Shown here: positions 52,558-61,056 of the stretch, piece by piece | Numbering within the stretch: the stretch's first letter is position 1 | Layout: each line of letters starts with the position of its first letter | Source of the DNA: Acetohalobium arabaticum DSM 5501 | Lineage (GTDB): Bacteria > Bacillota > Halanaerobiia > Halobacteroidales > Acetohalobiaceae | Direction of reading: 5' to 3' | Length of the DNA stretch: 64,000 nt | Assembly (NCBI RefSeq): GCF_000144695.1 | Contig: NC_014378.1 | Coordinates: 470,781-534,780, forward strand | Translations under genes and position numbers: made by a program | The notes under the pieces: generated by a model | Told to the model about the DNA's origin: nothing | What the model saw: the letters and a program-made list of their open reading frames with translations, nothing else | Database searches by the model: none

Positions 52558-54609
52558 GTGGGAATTACAAAAAAAGAACTGGTAATTATAACTATTAGTA
52601 AAGAAACTAATGAATTATTTAAACAGCAGTTGGAGAAAGTATTGAAAAATAAAGTAAATATAAAGAGTTATATAATAGAAGAGATTGATGATCAGTTTGT
52701 TGAAGCAGATCTAATTTTATCAACTAAGTCTTTGATGGGAGAGATAGATAATTATGTAGCTGATCCAAGTAAAATTATATTTGCCAGAAGATCACTAGAT
52801 ATTTCTTTCCTCGAGCAGTTAATCAAGCTTCCAGCTAATAAGAAGGCATTATTAATTAACAATACTCAATTGGCTGCTTTTGAAGCCAAGGATTTATTAA
52901 CAGAAGTAGGAATTGATCATATTGATTTGATCCCCTTTTATCCCGGCAAAGGAACAGTTGATAAGGTTGATTTAGCAATTAATCTAGGTGAAGATAAGTA
53001 TGTACCTGATAATATTGATCAGGTTATCAATATTGGAAGTAGAGTTCTTGATTTAACAACGATTATAGAGATTTTAATAGAGCTGAATCTACTAGATGAT
53101 AAGTCTAATCTTTTATCATCAAGATATATAAGAGAATTAGTAGAGTTAAGCCGTAGATTGGAAATTAATATGAAGAATAAAGCTAGAATCAATAAGAAGC
53201 TGGATGCTATAATTAATCATGTTCATGATGGAATAATTTATATTAATCAGCAAGAAGAGATTAAAGTATTTAACGAAATGGCAGAAGAAATCTTTGAAAT
53301 GGATGCTGAAGATGTCATTGGCAATAAAGTGAATGAAACTATTCCTAATACTAAATTGGATGAAGTCTTAAAAGAAGATATTAAACATATAAATGCTGTT
53401 CAGAATATAGGTAGTAAGAAGATAGTAAGTACCAGAGTTCCGGTTAAAGAAGAAGGAGAGACTGTTGGAGCTTTGGCTACTTTTAAGGATGTAACTGATG
53501 TAAAGGAATTAGAAGAGGATTTAAGAAGAAAATTAAAGAAAAAAGGTCATATAGCTAAGTATAATTTTTCTGATATAGTTGGAAAAAGCCAGGAATTAAA
53601 GAAGGGTATAAAGAAGGCCAAAAAATTATCTAAAAGTGAGTCTACTGTTCTAATCCAGGGAGAGAGCGGAACAGGAAAAGAGTTATTTGCTCATTCGATA
53701 CATAATTATTCTGAGCGAAATAAAGCACCGTTTGTAGTTATTAACTGTGCTGCTCTGCCGGATAATCTGTTGGAAAGCGAACTCTTTGGTTATGAAGAAG
53801 GAGCCTTTACTGGAGCTAAGAAGGGCGGTAAACCGGGAGTCTTTGAACAGGCCCATACAGGAACTATCTTTCTGGATGAGATAGGAGATATTTCTCCTAG
53901 TATTCAATCGCGGCTTTTGCGGGTGCTGCAGGAAAAGGAAGTAATGAGAGTCGGCGGTACTAAGGTGATTCCTATAGATATTAGGGTTATTACAGCTACT
54001 AATAAGAATATACAGCAGTTAGTCAGCGAAGGTAAATTCAGAGAAGATCTCTATTATAGATTGAATGTTTTATCACTACAGCTTCCTCCTCTCCGCCGCA
54101 GAAGAGAAGATATACCTCTGTTAATCGATTACTTTTTAGAAAAGTTTGATAGAGAAGATCTATCTCTATCAAAGGAGGTAATAAGTAGATTATATAATTA
54201 TAACTGGAAAGGTAATATTAGAGAGTTAGAAAACTGTATTGAATATATTGTTCAGATCTGTGAAGATGAGGTAGAGATTGATAATCTCCCCTCTCATTTT
54301 AATCCCAAACAGAATAATCAGAAACAGGAACAGGTGAATATGGATTTTGAATTGGATGAGCTAGGAGATATAGAGGAGTATATATTTATTCTGAATGAAC
54401 TTTATTTAGCCAAGCAGTTAGATGAGAATATAGGTAGAAGAGAGATAGCTAAAAATGCAGAGATTAATAATCTATATCTCTCTCCACAGATGGTAAGAAG
54501 TAGATTGAATAAATTAGAAGAACATGGTTTAGTAGATATAGGCAAAGGTAGACAGGGGACAACGATTACTAATAAAGGAATTAAAGTATTAAAAGAATTA
54601 GGCAATTGA
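52558..54609 (+). CDS. Sigma54-dependent activator with PAS, AAA+ and C-terminal winged helix
   Basis: A 683-residue enhancer-binding protein. The first ~180 residues are a two-lobed sensory region I cannot name; a PAS domain spans ~220-320; the AAA+ domain (~340-570) has Walker [22 protein letters not shown] (GAFTGA 415-420) and [19 protein letters not shown]. Instead of the usual Fis helix-turn-helix the C-terminus looks like a winged helix ([38 protein letters not shown], ~620-660). The GTG at 52558 follows AGGGGGG; longer in-frame starts run through the upstream hairpin and lack a ribosome site. It lies between the two operons it probably controls. Confidence 0.88.
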   Translation: MGITKKELVIITISKETNELFKQQLEKVLKNKVNIKSYIIEEIDDQFVEADLILSTKSLMGEIDNYVADPSKIIFARRSLDISFLEQLIKLPANKKALLINNTQLAAFEAKDLLTEVGIDHIDLIPFYPGKGTVDKVDLAINLGEDKYVPDNIDQVINIGSRVLDLTTIIEILIELNLLDDKSNLLSSRYIRELVELSRRLEINMKNKARINKKLDAIINHVHDGIIYINQQEEIKVFNEMAEEIFEMDAEDVIGNKVNETIPNTKLDEVLKEDIKHINAVQNIGSKKIVSTRVPVKEEGETVGALATFKDVTDVKELEEDLRRKLKKKGHIAKYNFSDIVGKSQELKKGIKKAKKLSKSESTVLIQGESGTGKELFAHSIHNYSERNKAPFVVINCAALPDNLLESELFGYEEGAFTGAKKGGKPGVFEQAHTGTIFLDEIGDISPSIQSRLLRVLQEKEVMRVGGTKVIPIDIRVITATNKNIQQLVSEGKFREDLYYRLNVLSLQLPPLRRRREDIPLLIDYFLEKFDREDLSLSKEVISRLYNYNWKGNIRELENCIEYIVQICEDEVEIDNLPSHFNPKQNNQKQEQVNMDFELDELGDIEEYIFILNELYLAKQLDENIGRREIAKNAEINNLYLSPQMVRSRLNKLEEHGLVDIGKGRQGTTITNKGIKVLKELGN

Positions 54610-54616
54610 TATTATT

Positions 54617-54632
54617 GGGTTATTGGGTTGTT
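54617..54632 (+). promoter_or_regulatory. Tandem activator repeats before the mesaconase operon
   Basis: GGGTTATT GGGTTGTT in direct tandem, like the repeats at 45681. They start seven bases after the activator gene and about 210 bases before the sigma54 promoter. The rest of the 327-base gap shows only the promoter. Confidence 0.5.
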
Positions 54633-54841
54633 TTAGGTAGGTGGTTTCTGATTAATATCGCCCATTCAATGTCGATAATACAATTAATTCCTCGAAAAAT
54701 AATTATAGAAGTATAAGCTTAATTAAAATATTGATCCGAAAATTATATTTTTAGTTAATTAATTCCAGATTAATACAGCAGAATTAAAGTTGAAAAGTTA
54801 TATATTGAGAAAATAAATATTTTTTAGGTTTGCTGCTAAGT

Positions 54842-54858
54842 TTGGTATAGAAATTGCA
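54842..54858 (+). promoter_or_regulatory. Sigma54 promoter of the fumarase-type (mesaconase) operon
   Basis: TTGGTATAGAAATTGCA with GG at 54844-54845 and GC at 54856-54857, 10 bases apart, 79 bases before the start codon. Confidence 0.82.
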
Positions 54859-54936
54859 TTTAAAATAATAGTGAGAAATGAATGAAAATTAAAGTATAAA
54901 TAAGAGTCCGGTTTCGAAAAAGGAGGCAGGATAGTA

Positions 54937-55779
54937 GTGTCAATTAATGTGAATGAGATTACAGATGCAGTAGCAGAAATGTGTATGGAAGCAAATTTTA
55001 TTCTCGGTGATGATATAATTGAAAGTTATCATCAGGCACTTGAGAGAGAAGATTCTCCAGTGGCCCAGGAAATATTAGAAAGATTAATTGAAAATGCTGA
55101 AATTGCTAAAGAAGAGAAGATGCCTATCTGTCAAGATACAGGCATGACTGTTGTATTTGCTGAGTTGGGTCAGGATGCTGAGATAGAAGGTGGAGATCTA
55201 ACAGAAGCTATCAATAAAGGTGTAAGCAAAGGATATAAAGAAGGCTATTTGCGCAAATCTGTAGTAGATGGCCCGCTAGAGCGGGAGAATACTGGTGATA
55301 ATACTCCGGCAGTAATCCATACGGAGATAGTACCTGGCGATAAATTGAAGCTGACAGTAGCCCCTAAAGGCTTTGGCAGTGAGAATATGAGCCAGATTAA
55401 GATGTTAAAGCCTGCCGATGGAGTTGAGGGAGTTAAAGACTTTGTAGTTCAGGCAGTTAAAGAAGCCGGGCCTAATCCTTGTCCGCCGGTAGTAGTAGGC
55501 GTAGGAATCGGCGGTACCTTCGAAAAAGCGGCATTCCTAGCCAAGAAGTCGCTATTGAGACCGGTTGGAGAAGCCAGTCAAGAAGAAAATATATCAGAAT
55601 TAGAAGAAGAGCTGTTGGAGAAAGTAAATGAATTGAATATCGGCCCGCAGGGCTTTGGCGGTAAGACGACGGCCTTAGCAGTTAATGTTGAGACCTATCC
55701 GACGCATATTGCTGGCTTGCCGGTAGCAGTTAATATAAACTGTCATGTAACTAGACATAAAGAACGGACCTTGGGTTAA
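54937..55779 (+). CDS. Class I fumarase-type hydratase alpha subunit, probably mesaconate hydratase
   Basis: A 280-residue subunit of the two-subunit fumarase/tartrate dehydratase family. The 4Fe-4S ligands are in MPICQDTGMTVVFAELGQ (~63-80), PNPCPPVVVGVGIGGTFEKAAFLAKK (divided, ~178-203) and INCHVTRHKER near the end. In glutamate fermenters a class I fumarase-like enzyme hydrates mesaconate to citramalate; sigma54 control shared with the glm operon favours this over fumarase or tartrate dehydratase. It starts at GTG after AGGAGG with rather long spacing. Confidence 0.85.
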   Translation: MSINVNEITDAVAEMCMEANFILGDDIIESYHQALEREDSPVAQEILERLIENAEIAKEEKMPICQDTGMTVVFAELGQDAEIEGGDLTEAINKGVSKGYKEGYLRKSVVDGPLERENTGDNTPAVIHTEIVPGDKLKLTVAPKGFGSENMSQIKMLKPADGVEGVKDFVVQAVKEAGPNPCPPVVVGVGIGGTFEKAAFLAKKSLLRPVGEASQEENISELEEELLEKVNELNIGPQGFGGKTTALAVNVETYPTHIAGLPVAVNINCHVTRHKERTLG

Positions 55780-55794
55780 AAGGAGGCTAAAAAG

Positions 55795-56328
55795 ATGAGC
55801 GAGATTCGATTAGAAACTCCATTGACAGAAGAGAAAGTAAGAGAGTTAGAAGCAGGAGATACAGTGCTTATTTCAGGAACAGTCTATACAGCCCGCGATG
55901 CAGCCCATGCTCGTTTAATAGATGCTCTAGACTCAGAGAAGGATATGCCTTTTGAAATAGACGGTCAGGTTATCTATTATGTAGGTCCTGCACCGGCTAA
56001 GCCGGGTAAGCCTATCGGTTCTGCTGGACCGACGACAAGTTATCGCATGGATCCCTTTGCTCCAAGATTAATCAAAGAGGGACTGCGGGGAATGATCGGT
56101 AAAGGATACCGCAATAACGAGGTAGTAGAAGCTATGAAAGAAGAAGGAGCAGTCTATTTTGGGGCAATTGGCGGAGCAGCAGCTTTGATAGCCCAGAGGA
56201 TTAAAGAAGCAGAAGTAATAGCCTATGATGACTTGGGAACAGAGGCGGTAAGAAGGCTAGAAGTAGAAGACCTACCAGTCTTAGTGGTAATAGATGCCGA
56301 AGGCAATAGCCTTTATGAGACTGAATAA
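55795..56328 (+). CDS. Class I fumarase-type hydratase beta subunit
   Basis: A 177-residue partner subunit: GDTVLISGTVYTARDAAHARL (divided, ~22-42), YYVGPAPAKPGKPIGSAGPTTS (~61-82), GMIGKGYRN and GAVYFGAIGGAAAL, with the catalytic region of the family. It follows the alpha gene by 15 bases with AAAGGAGG. No citramalate lyase gene is present in the window, so the route to pyruvate and acetate must finish elsewhere. Confidence 0.87.
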   Translation: MSEIRLETPLTEEKVRELEAGDTVLISGTVYTARDAAHARLIDALDSEKDMPFEIDGQVIYYVGPAPAKPGKPIGSAGPTTSYRMDPFAPRLIKEGLRGMIGKGYRNNEVVEAMKEEGAVYFGAIGGAAALIAQRIKEAEVIAYDDLGTEAVRRLEVEDLPVLVVIDAEGNSLYETE

Positions 56329-56357
56329 CTGAAGGTTTAATTAGAAGATATATATAT

Positions 56358-56387
56358 ATAGGAATAGATTTCAAAATCTATTCCTAT
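56358..56387 (+). terminator. Terminator of the mesaconase operon
   Basis: ATAGGAATAGATTT / AAATCTATTCCTAT, a 14-bp perfect stem with a two-base spacer. The following 420 bases to the nhaC gene are AT-rich and hold no recognisable gene; a weak -12/-24-like sequence (CTGAATAGAACTTGCA, 56683-56698) lacks the GG. Confidence 0.7.
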
Positions 56388-56809
56388 TTAGCACTCCAAA
56401 TTTTATAATTATATTCTGAATATTATAAAATTTAATAAAATGATTGATATTATAATGACAAACATATGTAATAATTTAAAGATATCAATTATGAAAATAT
56501 AAAGAACTTAAATTATAGACAAATTAGATAAATATAAACTACATTTTAAATTTATTTAAGGAGGTGATGTGACAAAAGGAAGGTACTAAAACCTACAATT
56601 TAGGGGATGAAAATTAATTCAACTAGTCAGATTACGTTATTAAATTCTAAATTTGCTACACTATAATGATGAACTGGTGTAACTGAATAGAACTTGCAGA
56701 AATATCCGTTTATTAACATTTATTTAGATTATTCTTTGTACTTAATATTGAACAAAATTTCAAATCTGTATTAATAAATTATTATAAATAGGAGGAGGAA
56801 ATATTAATA

Positions 56810-58318
56810 ATGAATAAAAATATGAAGAAACAGATGAAGAAGTGGTTATTGCTTACTGTAGGAGTAGTGGCATTTACTTTTATGCTTAGTAGTGTCGGCT
56901 TTGCTGGCGGCGAAAGTGCAGAGAATTATGGAATTCTTTCAATTGTACCTCCCATTTTGGCTTTAACATTAGCTTTTGTTACACGCCAGGTAGTACCTGC
57001 CTTGTTTTTAGGTGTTGTTGCTGGTGGAATTATTACCGGTAACTTTGATATTGTAGGAGAGTACTTGATACCTTCTTTAGGTTCTGAGGGTTATGCCCAA
57101 ATATTATTGGTATATCTCTGGTGTCTTGGCGGCTTAATCGGTATCTGGACTAAAACAGGTGGAGCCCAGAAATTTGCTAAATGGGCTGGAAAGAAGATGG
57201 TTCGTGGTAGAAGATCAGCTAAGTTCTTTGCCTGGATTATGGGGGTTGTCTTCCATCAGGGAGGAACTATCAGTACAATCCTGGCTGGTTCTACTGTTCG
57301 TCCTATCTGTGATGAAGCTGGAGTATCCCACGAAGAGTTATCTTATATCGTAGACTCTACAGCATCACCGATTGCTACTTTAATTCCATTTAATGCTTGG
57401 CCGCTATATATTGCAGGTCTAGTAGCAGGAACAATTCCATTGATTCCTGATGAAAGTGCAGGACTTGATTTATTCTTTAGTGCTATTCCATATAACTTTT
57501 ATGCCTGGATAGCTATCCTCTTTACTTTCCTATTAGCTATGGAGAAATTACCTTTTATTGGTAGTAAAATGAAGAAGGCAATTAAGAGAGTTAAGGAGAC
57601 AGGCAAATTAAATAGAGATGGTGCTGATCCGCTCGCTTCTGAAGAACTTACTGACCTGGATGTTCCAGAAGACTATAACACTACTTTAATAGACTTTATT
57701 GTTCCGATTGGAACCTTATTAGGAGTAGGTGTTATTCCCAAGTTTATAGTAGGTGATATGTATATTCCACAGGCTTTTATGTTGAGTGTACTGTCAGCTA
57801 TGGTGTTAGCATTATTTAAAGGAATGGAGTTAGACAATGTAATAGATGGATTTGTTGATGGTGCTAAAGGTGTAACAATCGGTGCTATTATTCTGGGATT
57901 AGCTGTTACTTTAGGAAATGTATCTGACAGTTTAGGAACTGCCTCTTATATAGTAGGAGCCACAGAATCAATTATTATTCCTGTGCTTTTACCAGCCATC
58001 TACATGGTATTATGTATGTTCATTGCTTTCTCTGTAGGAAGTTCCTGGGGTACTTATGCAGTAATGTTCCCGATTGCTATGCCGCTGGCTTATGCAGTCA
58101 ATCCTGATCCAACCTTTATTACTCTCTGTTTTGCTGCTGTAACTGGAGGTTCAATCTACGGTGATCAGGTTTCTCCGATCTCCGATACAACGATTATGTC
58201 TTCACTTGCTTGTGGTGCTGACTTGATGGATCATGTTTATTCTCAGATTCCGCAGGCCAGTGTGGCAGCCGGTATTTCAATGGTTCTATATACTATTCTG
58301 ACTGCTATCTTATGCTAG
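56810..58318 (+). CDS. nhaC: NhaC-family Na+/H+ antiporter
   Basis: A 502-residue membrane protein with about 11-12 helices. It starts with a basic signal-like segment (MNKNMKKQMKKWLLLTVGVV) and has the NhaC/NhaD-like blocks VFHQGGTISTILAGSTVRPICD (~147-168), DSTASPIATLIPFNAWP (~182-198), GSSWGTYAVMFPIAMPLAY (~406-424) and GDQVSPISDTTIMSSLACGADL. The family also includes malate/lactate antiporters (MleN), so exchange of a fermentation product is possible. AGGAGGAGG precedes the ATG. Confidence 0.88.
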   Translation: MNKNMKKQMKKWLLLTVGVVAFTFMLSSVGFAGGESAENYGILSIVPPILALTLAFVTRQVVPALFLGVVAGGIITGNFDIVGEYLIPSLGSEGYAQILLVYLWCLGGLIGIWTKTGGAQKFAKWAGKKMVRGRRSAKFFAWIMGVVFHQGGTISTILAGSTVRPICDEAGVSHEELSYIVDSTASPIATLIPFNAWPLYIAGLVAGTIPLIPDESAGLDLFFSAIPYNFYAWIAILFTFLLAMEKLPFIGSKMKKAIKRVKETGKLNRDGADPLASEELTDLDVPEDYNTTLIDFIVPIGTLLGVGVIPKFIVGDMYIPQAFMLSVLSAMVLALFKGMELDNVIDGFVDGAKGVTIGAIILGLAVTLGNVSDSLGTASYIVGATESIIIPVLLPAIYMVLCMFIAFSVGSSWGTYAVMFPIAMPLAYAVNPDPTFITLCFAAVTGGSIYGDQVSPISDTTIMSSLACGADLMDHVYSQIPQASVAAGISMVLYTILTAILC

Positions 58319-58340
58319 TAATTTAAATAAGTAAGAAAGA

Positions 58341-58381
58341 GAGGCGCTAGAGCTTTCTAGTGCCTCTTCTTTTTTTTTTTT
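58341..58381 (+). terminator. Strong terminator after nhaC
   Basis: GAGGCGCTAGA / TCTAGTGCCTC, an 11-bp stem with one G-U and a four-base loop, followed closely by a run of 13 Ts. Confidence 0.92.
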
Positions 58382-58515
58382 AAAAAAAAAGAGTATAAAT
58401 ATGTAAATGAATTTGATTATTAGTTTGACAAAATCATAAAATTCATTAATAATATAACATATAAGTGACACTTGACTAACATTTTATAAAATAATTAATT
58501 TAAGGAGTGATTATA

Positions 58516-59286
58516 ATGTATAAAGTTGATTTAAATAGTGATATTGGGGAAAGTTTTGGGAATTATAAATTAGGTTTTGATGAAGAAATTGTTCCGCATA
58601 TTACTTCTGCTAATATTGCTTGTGGCTGGCATGCTGGAGATCCAACTGTAATGGCCCATACAGTAGATATTGCAATTCAAAATAATACTGCTATTGGTGC
58701 TCATCCTGGTCTCCCAGATCTAATGGGGTTTGGAAGAAGGAGAATGGAGGTATCACCACAAGAAGTAAAATCATATGTCAAATACCAATTAGGTGCTTTG
58801 ACAGCTTTTGCAGAAGCAAAGGGAAATAAAATACAGCATGTAAAACCTCATGGGGGATTATATAATATGGCAGCTGAGGACAGAGATTTAGCTAGAGCAA
58901 TTGCTAAGGGAATTTATGAGGTAGATAAAGATATTATTTTGGTTGGTTTAGCTAATAGCGAACTGATTCACATGGGTAAAGAAGTAGGGGTGAGAGTTGC
59001 AAATGAAGTCTTTGCAGATAGAGCATATAATCCTGATGGAACTTTAGTTTCTAGAAAAAGAGAAGGAGCGGTGATTCATGATCCAGATCTTGCTTTTTCC
59101 AGAATAGCAAAAATGGTTTTAGACGGGAAAGTAGAGGCTATAAATGGAGAAGAAATAGAAATTACTGCGGATACTATTTGCGTACATGGTGATAATCCAG
59201 AAGCAGTAGAATTTGTAAGTAAAATAAATACTAAATTAAAAGCAGAAGGTATTGAGGTCGCTCCGATTAGCCAAATAGTAGCATAA
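58516..59286 (+). CDS. pxpA: 5-Oxoprolinase subunit A (LamB/YcsF family)
   Basis: A 256-residue protein beginning [12 protein letters not shown], followed by [15 protein letters not shown] (~36-50), [15 protein letters not shown] (~65-79), [11 protein letters not shown] (~118) and [11 protein letters not shown]. PxpA with PxpB and PxpC hydrolyses 5-oxoproline (pyroglutamate) to glutamate using ATP. The ATG at 58516 follows AAGGAGTG. It is the first gene of a ycsF-ycsG-ycsI-kipI-kipA-type operon, and its product, glutamate, would feed the mutase pathway upstream. Confidence 0.93.
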   Translation: MYKVDLNSDIGESFGNYKLGFDEEIVPHITSANIACGWHAGDPTVMAHTVDIAIQNNTAIGAHPGLPDLMGFGRRRMEVSPQEVKSYVKYQLGALTAFAEAKGNKIQHVKPHGGLYNMAAEDRDLARAIAKGIYEVDKDIILVGLANSELIHMGKEVGVRVANEVFADRAYNPDGTLVSRKREGAVIHDPDLAFSRIAKMVLDGKVEAINGEEIEITADTICVHGDNPEAVEFVSKINTKLKAEGIEVAPISQIVA

Positions 59287-59383
59287 TAGACTAACATAAA
59301 TAAGAATAATATGAAATTTGTGTTAAATTTATATTTTTATCATAATAGTTGAGTTTAGTGTTGACAAAACTGACATAGTATAT

Positions 59384-59414
59384 TAACATATATCTAACAT
59401 ATAGTTTACATATA
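59384..59414. repeat. TAACATATA direct repeats at 11-base spacing before the NRAMP-like gene
   Basis: TAACATATA (59384), TAACATATA (59395) and TTACATATA (59406) repeat every 11 bases just after a TTGACA at 59361. Two TAACAT copies 22 bases apart (58455, 58477) occur before pxpA after another TTGACA (58425). They may be operators shared by the two transcription units. Confidence 0.5.
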
Positions 59415-59478
59415 CTGATTTAAAGTATATATAACTTTCTAATGCAATTTAAAATTAAAAGGAGGTAGAAGTGAGAAA

Positions 59479-60744
59479 ATGAAAGAGAAGATTAAAGAAG
59501 AAACGCAGCATTGTCAAGGGAAAAAGGGCTTTTTAGCAAAATTAAAGCAAATTGGTCCTGGAGCTTTAGTAGCTGCTGCTTTTATAGGACCTGGAACTGT
59601 AACTACAGCTACAATTTGTGGAGCTAGTTTTGGTTATACTTTATTATGGGCTATGTTATTTTCTATAATTGCTACTATGGTACTACAAGAGATGTCATCT
59701 CGATTAGGAGTTGTAACTAGAAAAGGAATAGGAGAAGCTTTAAGAAATCAATTTGATAGTCCTACTTTAAAATGGATGAGTATAATATTAGTTATCTCTG
59801 CTATTGGAATTGGATGTGCTGCTTATGAAACTGGAAATATATTAGGAGGAGCTTTAGGCTTAGAGACTATTACAGGAATTAGTGGTAATATTTGGGGACC
59901 GGTTATGGGGATAATAGCTTTTCTCTTTTTGTGGACAGGAAGTTATAACATTATAGAAAAAATATTAGTTGGATTAGTTGGGGTAATGAGTGTTACCTTT
60001 ATATTGACAGCCATTATTATTAGACCTGATATAGGAGCAATTTTAAAAGGCTTTTTTGCCCCTACTATTCCTAAAGGTGGTTTAATGTTAGCTGTTTCTT
60101 TAATTGGTACCACAGTAGTACCTTATAATTTATTCCTTCATGCTTCTGCTGTTCAAGAGCGTTGGAATAGTGCAGAAGAGTTATCTAAAAGTCGATTAGA
60201 TACACTCTTATCAATAGGTTTAGGGGGGGCTATTTCTTCTGCAATTATAATAACTGCTGCAGCAACTTTTAAAGATACAGGAATTGTTCCTAACAATGCT
60301 GGTGAAATGGCTATCCAGTTAGAACCGTTATTAGGGACTTGGGCTAAGTGGTTTTTTGGAATTGGACTTTTTGCTGCTGGTTTTTCATCTTCAGTTACTT
60401 CGCCTTTAGCAGCTGCCTATGCTACTGTTGAAGCACTTGGCTGGAAGAATGACTTTAAATCAACTAAGTTTAAGTTAATCTGGGGAATAGTATTAATAGT
60501 TGGAATAATTGGTTCAGGACTAGGGAAGAGTCCGGTAACAATTATATTATTTGCTCAGGCAGCTAATGGAATTTTACTTCCTATAATAGCTTTATTCTTA
60601 ATGATTTTAATGAATAACGAAGACCGATTAGGAGAATATGCCAATAGTAAATTTCAAAATTTATTAGGCTGGATAGTAACAGCAGTAGCTTTTGGCTTGG
60701 GAATAAAATCATTATATTCAGTTTTACAAAAGTTAATTGGTTAA
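59479..60744 (+). CDS. NRAMP-like transporter (YcsG type) lacking metal-ligand motifs
   Basis: A 421-residue, 11-helix protein of the NRAMP fold. In metal transporters TM1 carries DPGN; here the aligned segment is GPGT (37-40), so both metal ligands are replaced. TM6 has VPYN where MPHN is expected. This is the pattern of divergent relatives found in 5-oxoprolinase operons (Bacillus ycsG). It is therefore more likely to import an organic substrate such as pyroglutamate than Mn2+ or Fe2+, but that is inference. AAGGAGG lies 12 bases before the ATG. Confidence 0.85.
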   Translation: MKEKIKEETQHCQGKKGFLAKLKQIGPGALVAAAFIGPGTVTTATICGASFGYTLLWAMLFSIIATMVLQEMSSRLGVVTRKGIGEALRNQFDSPTLKWMSIILVISAIGIGCAAYETGNILGGALGLETITGISGNIWGPVMGIIAFLFLWTGSYNIIEKILVGLVGVMSVTFILTAIIIRPDIGAILKGFFAPTIPKGGLMLAVSLIGTTVVPYNLFLHASAVQERWNSAEELSKSRLDTLLSIGLGGAISSAIIITAAATFKDTGIVPNNAGEMAIQLEPLLGTWAKWFFGIGLFAAGFSSSVTSPLAAAYATVEALGWKNDFKSTKFKLIWGIVLIVGIIGSGLGKSPVTIILFAQAANGILLPIIALFLMILMNNEDRLGEYANSKFQNLLGWIVTAVAFGLGIKSLYSVLQKLIG

Positions 60745-60764
60745 TTTGATATGGAGGTAGGATG

Positions 60765-60800
60765 ATGAAAAATTTAAGTGAAGTTTTTCCTTTAGGATAA
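60765..60800 (+). pseudogene. 5' stub of a ycsI (DUF1445) gene cut by the insertion element
   Basis: A good ribosome site (GGAGGTAGG) precedes ATGATG, but the frame ends after eleven codons (MKNLSEVFPLG). The 3' part of a DUF1445 gene lies beyond the insertion at 62503. In the Bacillus operon ycsI occupies this place, so this looks like its truncated start; the last codons belong to or border the element. Confidence 0.5.
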
Positions 60801-60844
60801 ATAGTAAAGAACCCACCCTTATTTATATGGGTGATGAATTTACT

Positions 60845-60886
60845 AACCTATTCTTTGATTCAATATTAAAGAATAGGTTATTTTTT
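60845..60886 (+). terminator. Terminator near the left end of the insertion element
   Basis: AACCTATTCTTT / AAAGAATAGGTT, a 12-bp perfect stem, then A and six Ts. It would stop pxpA-NRAMP transcription before pxpB and pxpC. Confidence 0.85.
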
Positions 60887-60931
60887 ACTTGGTTTTTAAA
60901 CTATGTGTAATCGATTTAACTTTTGATATGC

Positions 60932-60960
60932 TTGATATTAAAAGTAATATATGATATACT
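60932..60960 (+). promoter_or_regulatory. Promoter of the transposon genes
   Basis: TTGATA at 60932-60937 and TATACT at 60955-60960 with exactly 17 bases between, directly before the vestigial tnpA and tnpB. Confidence 0.65.
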
Positions 60961-60981
60961 ATATGTGAGAGGTGATAACAA

Positions 60982-61056
60982 TTGAGCAACCAAAATAATT
61001 TAATTCATGCCAGAACATGTGTTTATAATGTTGGCTATCATAAGGAGGTGAACTAA
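60982..61056 (+). pseudogene. tnpA: Vestigial tnpA (Y1 transposase N-terminus, 24 codons)
   Basis: TTG after AGAGGTGA starts a 24-codon frame whose middle, ARTCVYNVGYH, resembles the RHxVYNLxYH start of IS200 TnpA. The stop lies immediately before the tnpB start. The catalytic Tyr and HUH motif are gone. It may now only serve as a leader peptide for coupled translation of tnpB. Confidence 0.6.

Noticed and set aside
56683-56698. Sixth sigma54 promoter before nhaC (CTGAATAGAACTTGCA)
   Set aside because: The -12 part fits but the invariant GG of the -24 element is missing and no activator site is visible upstream.
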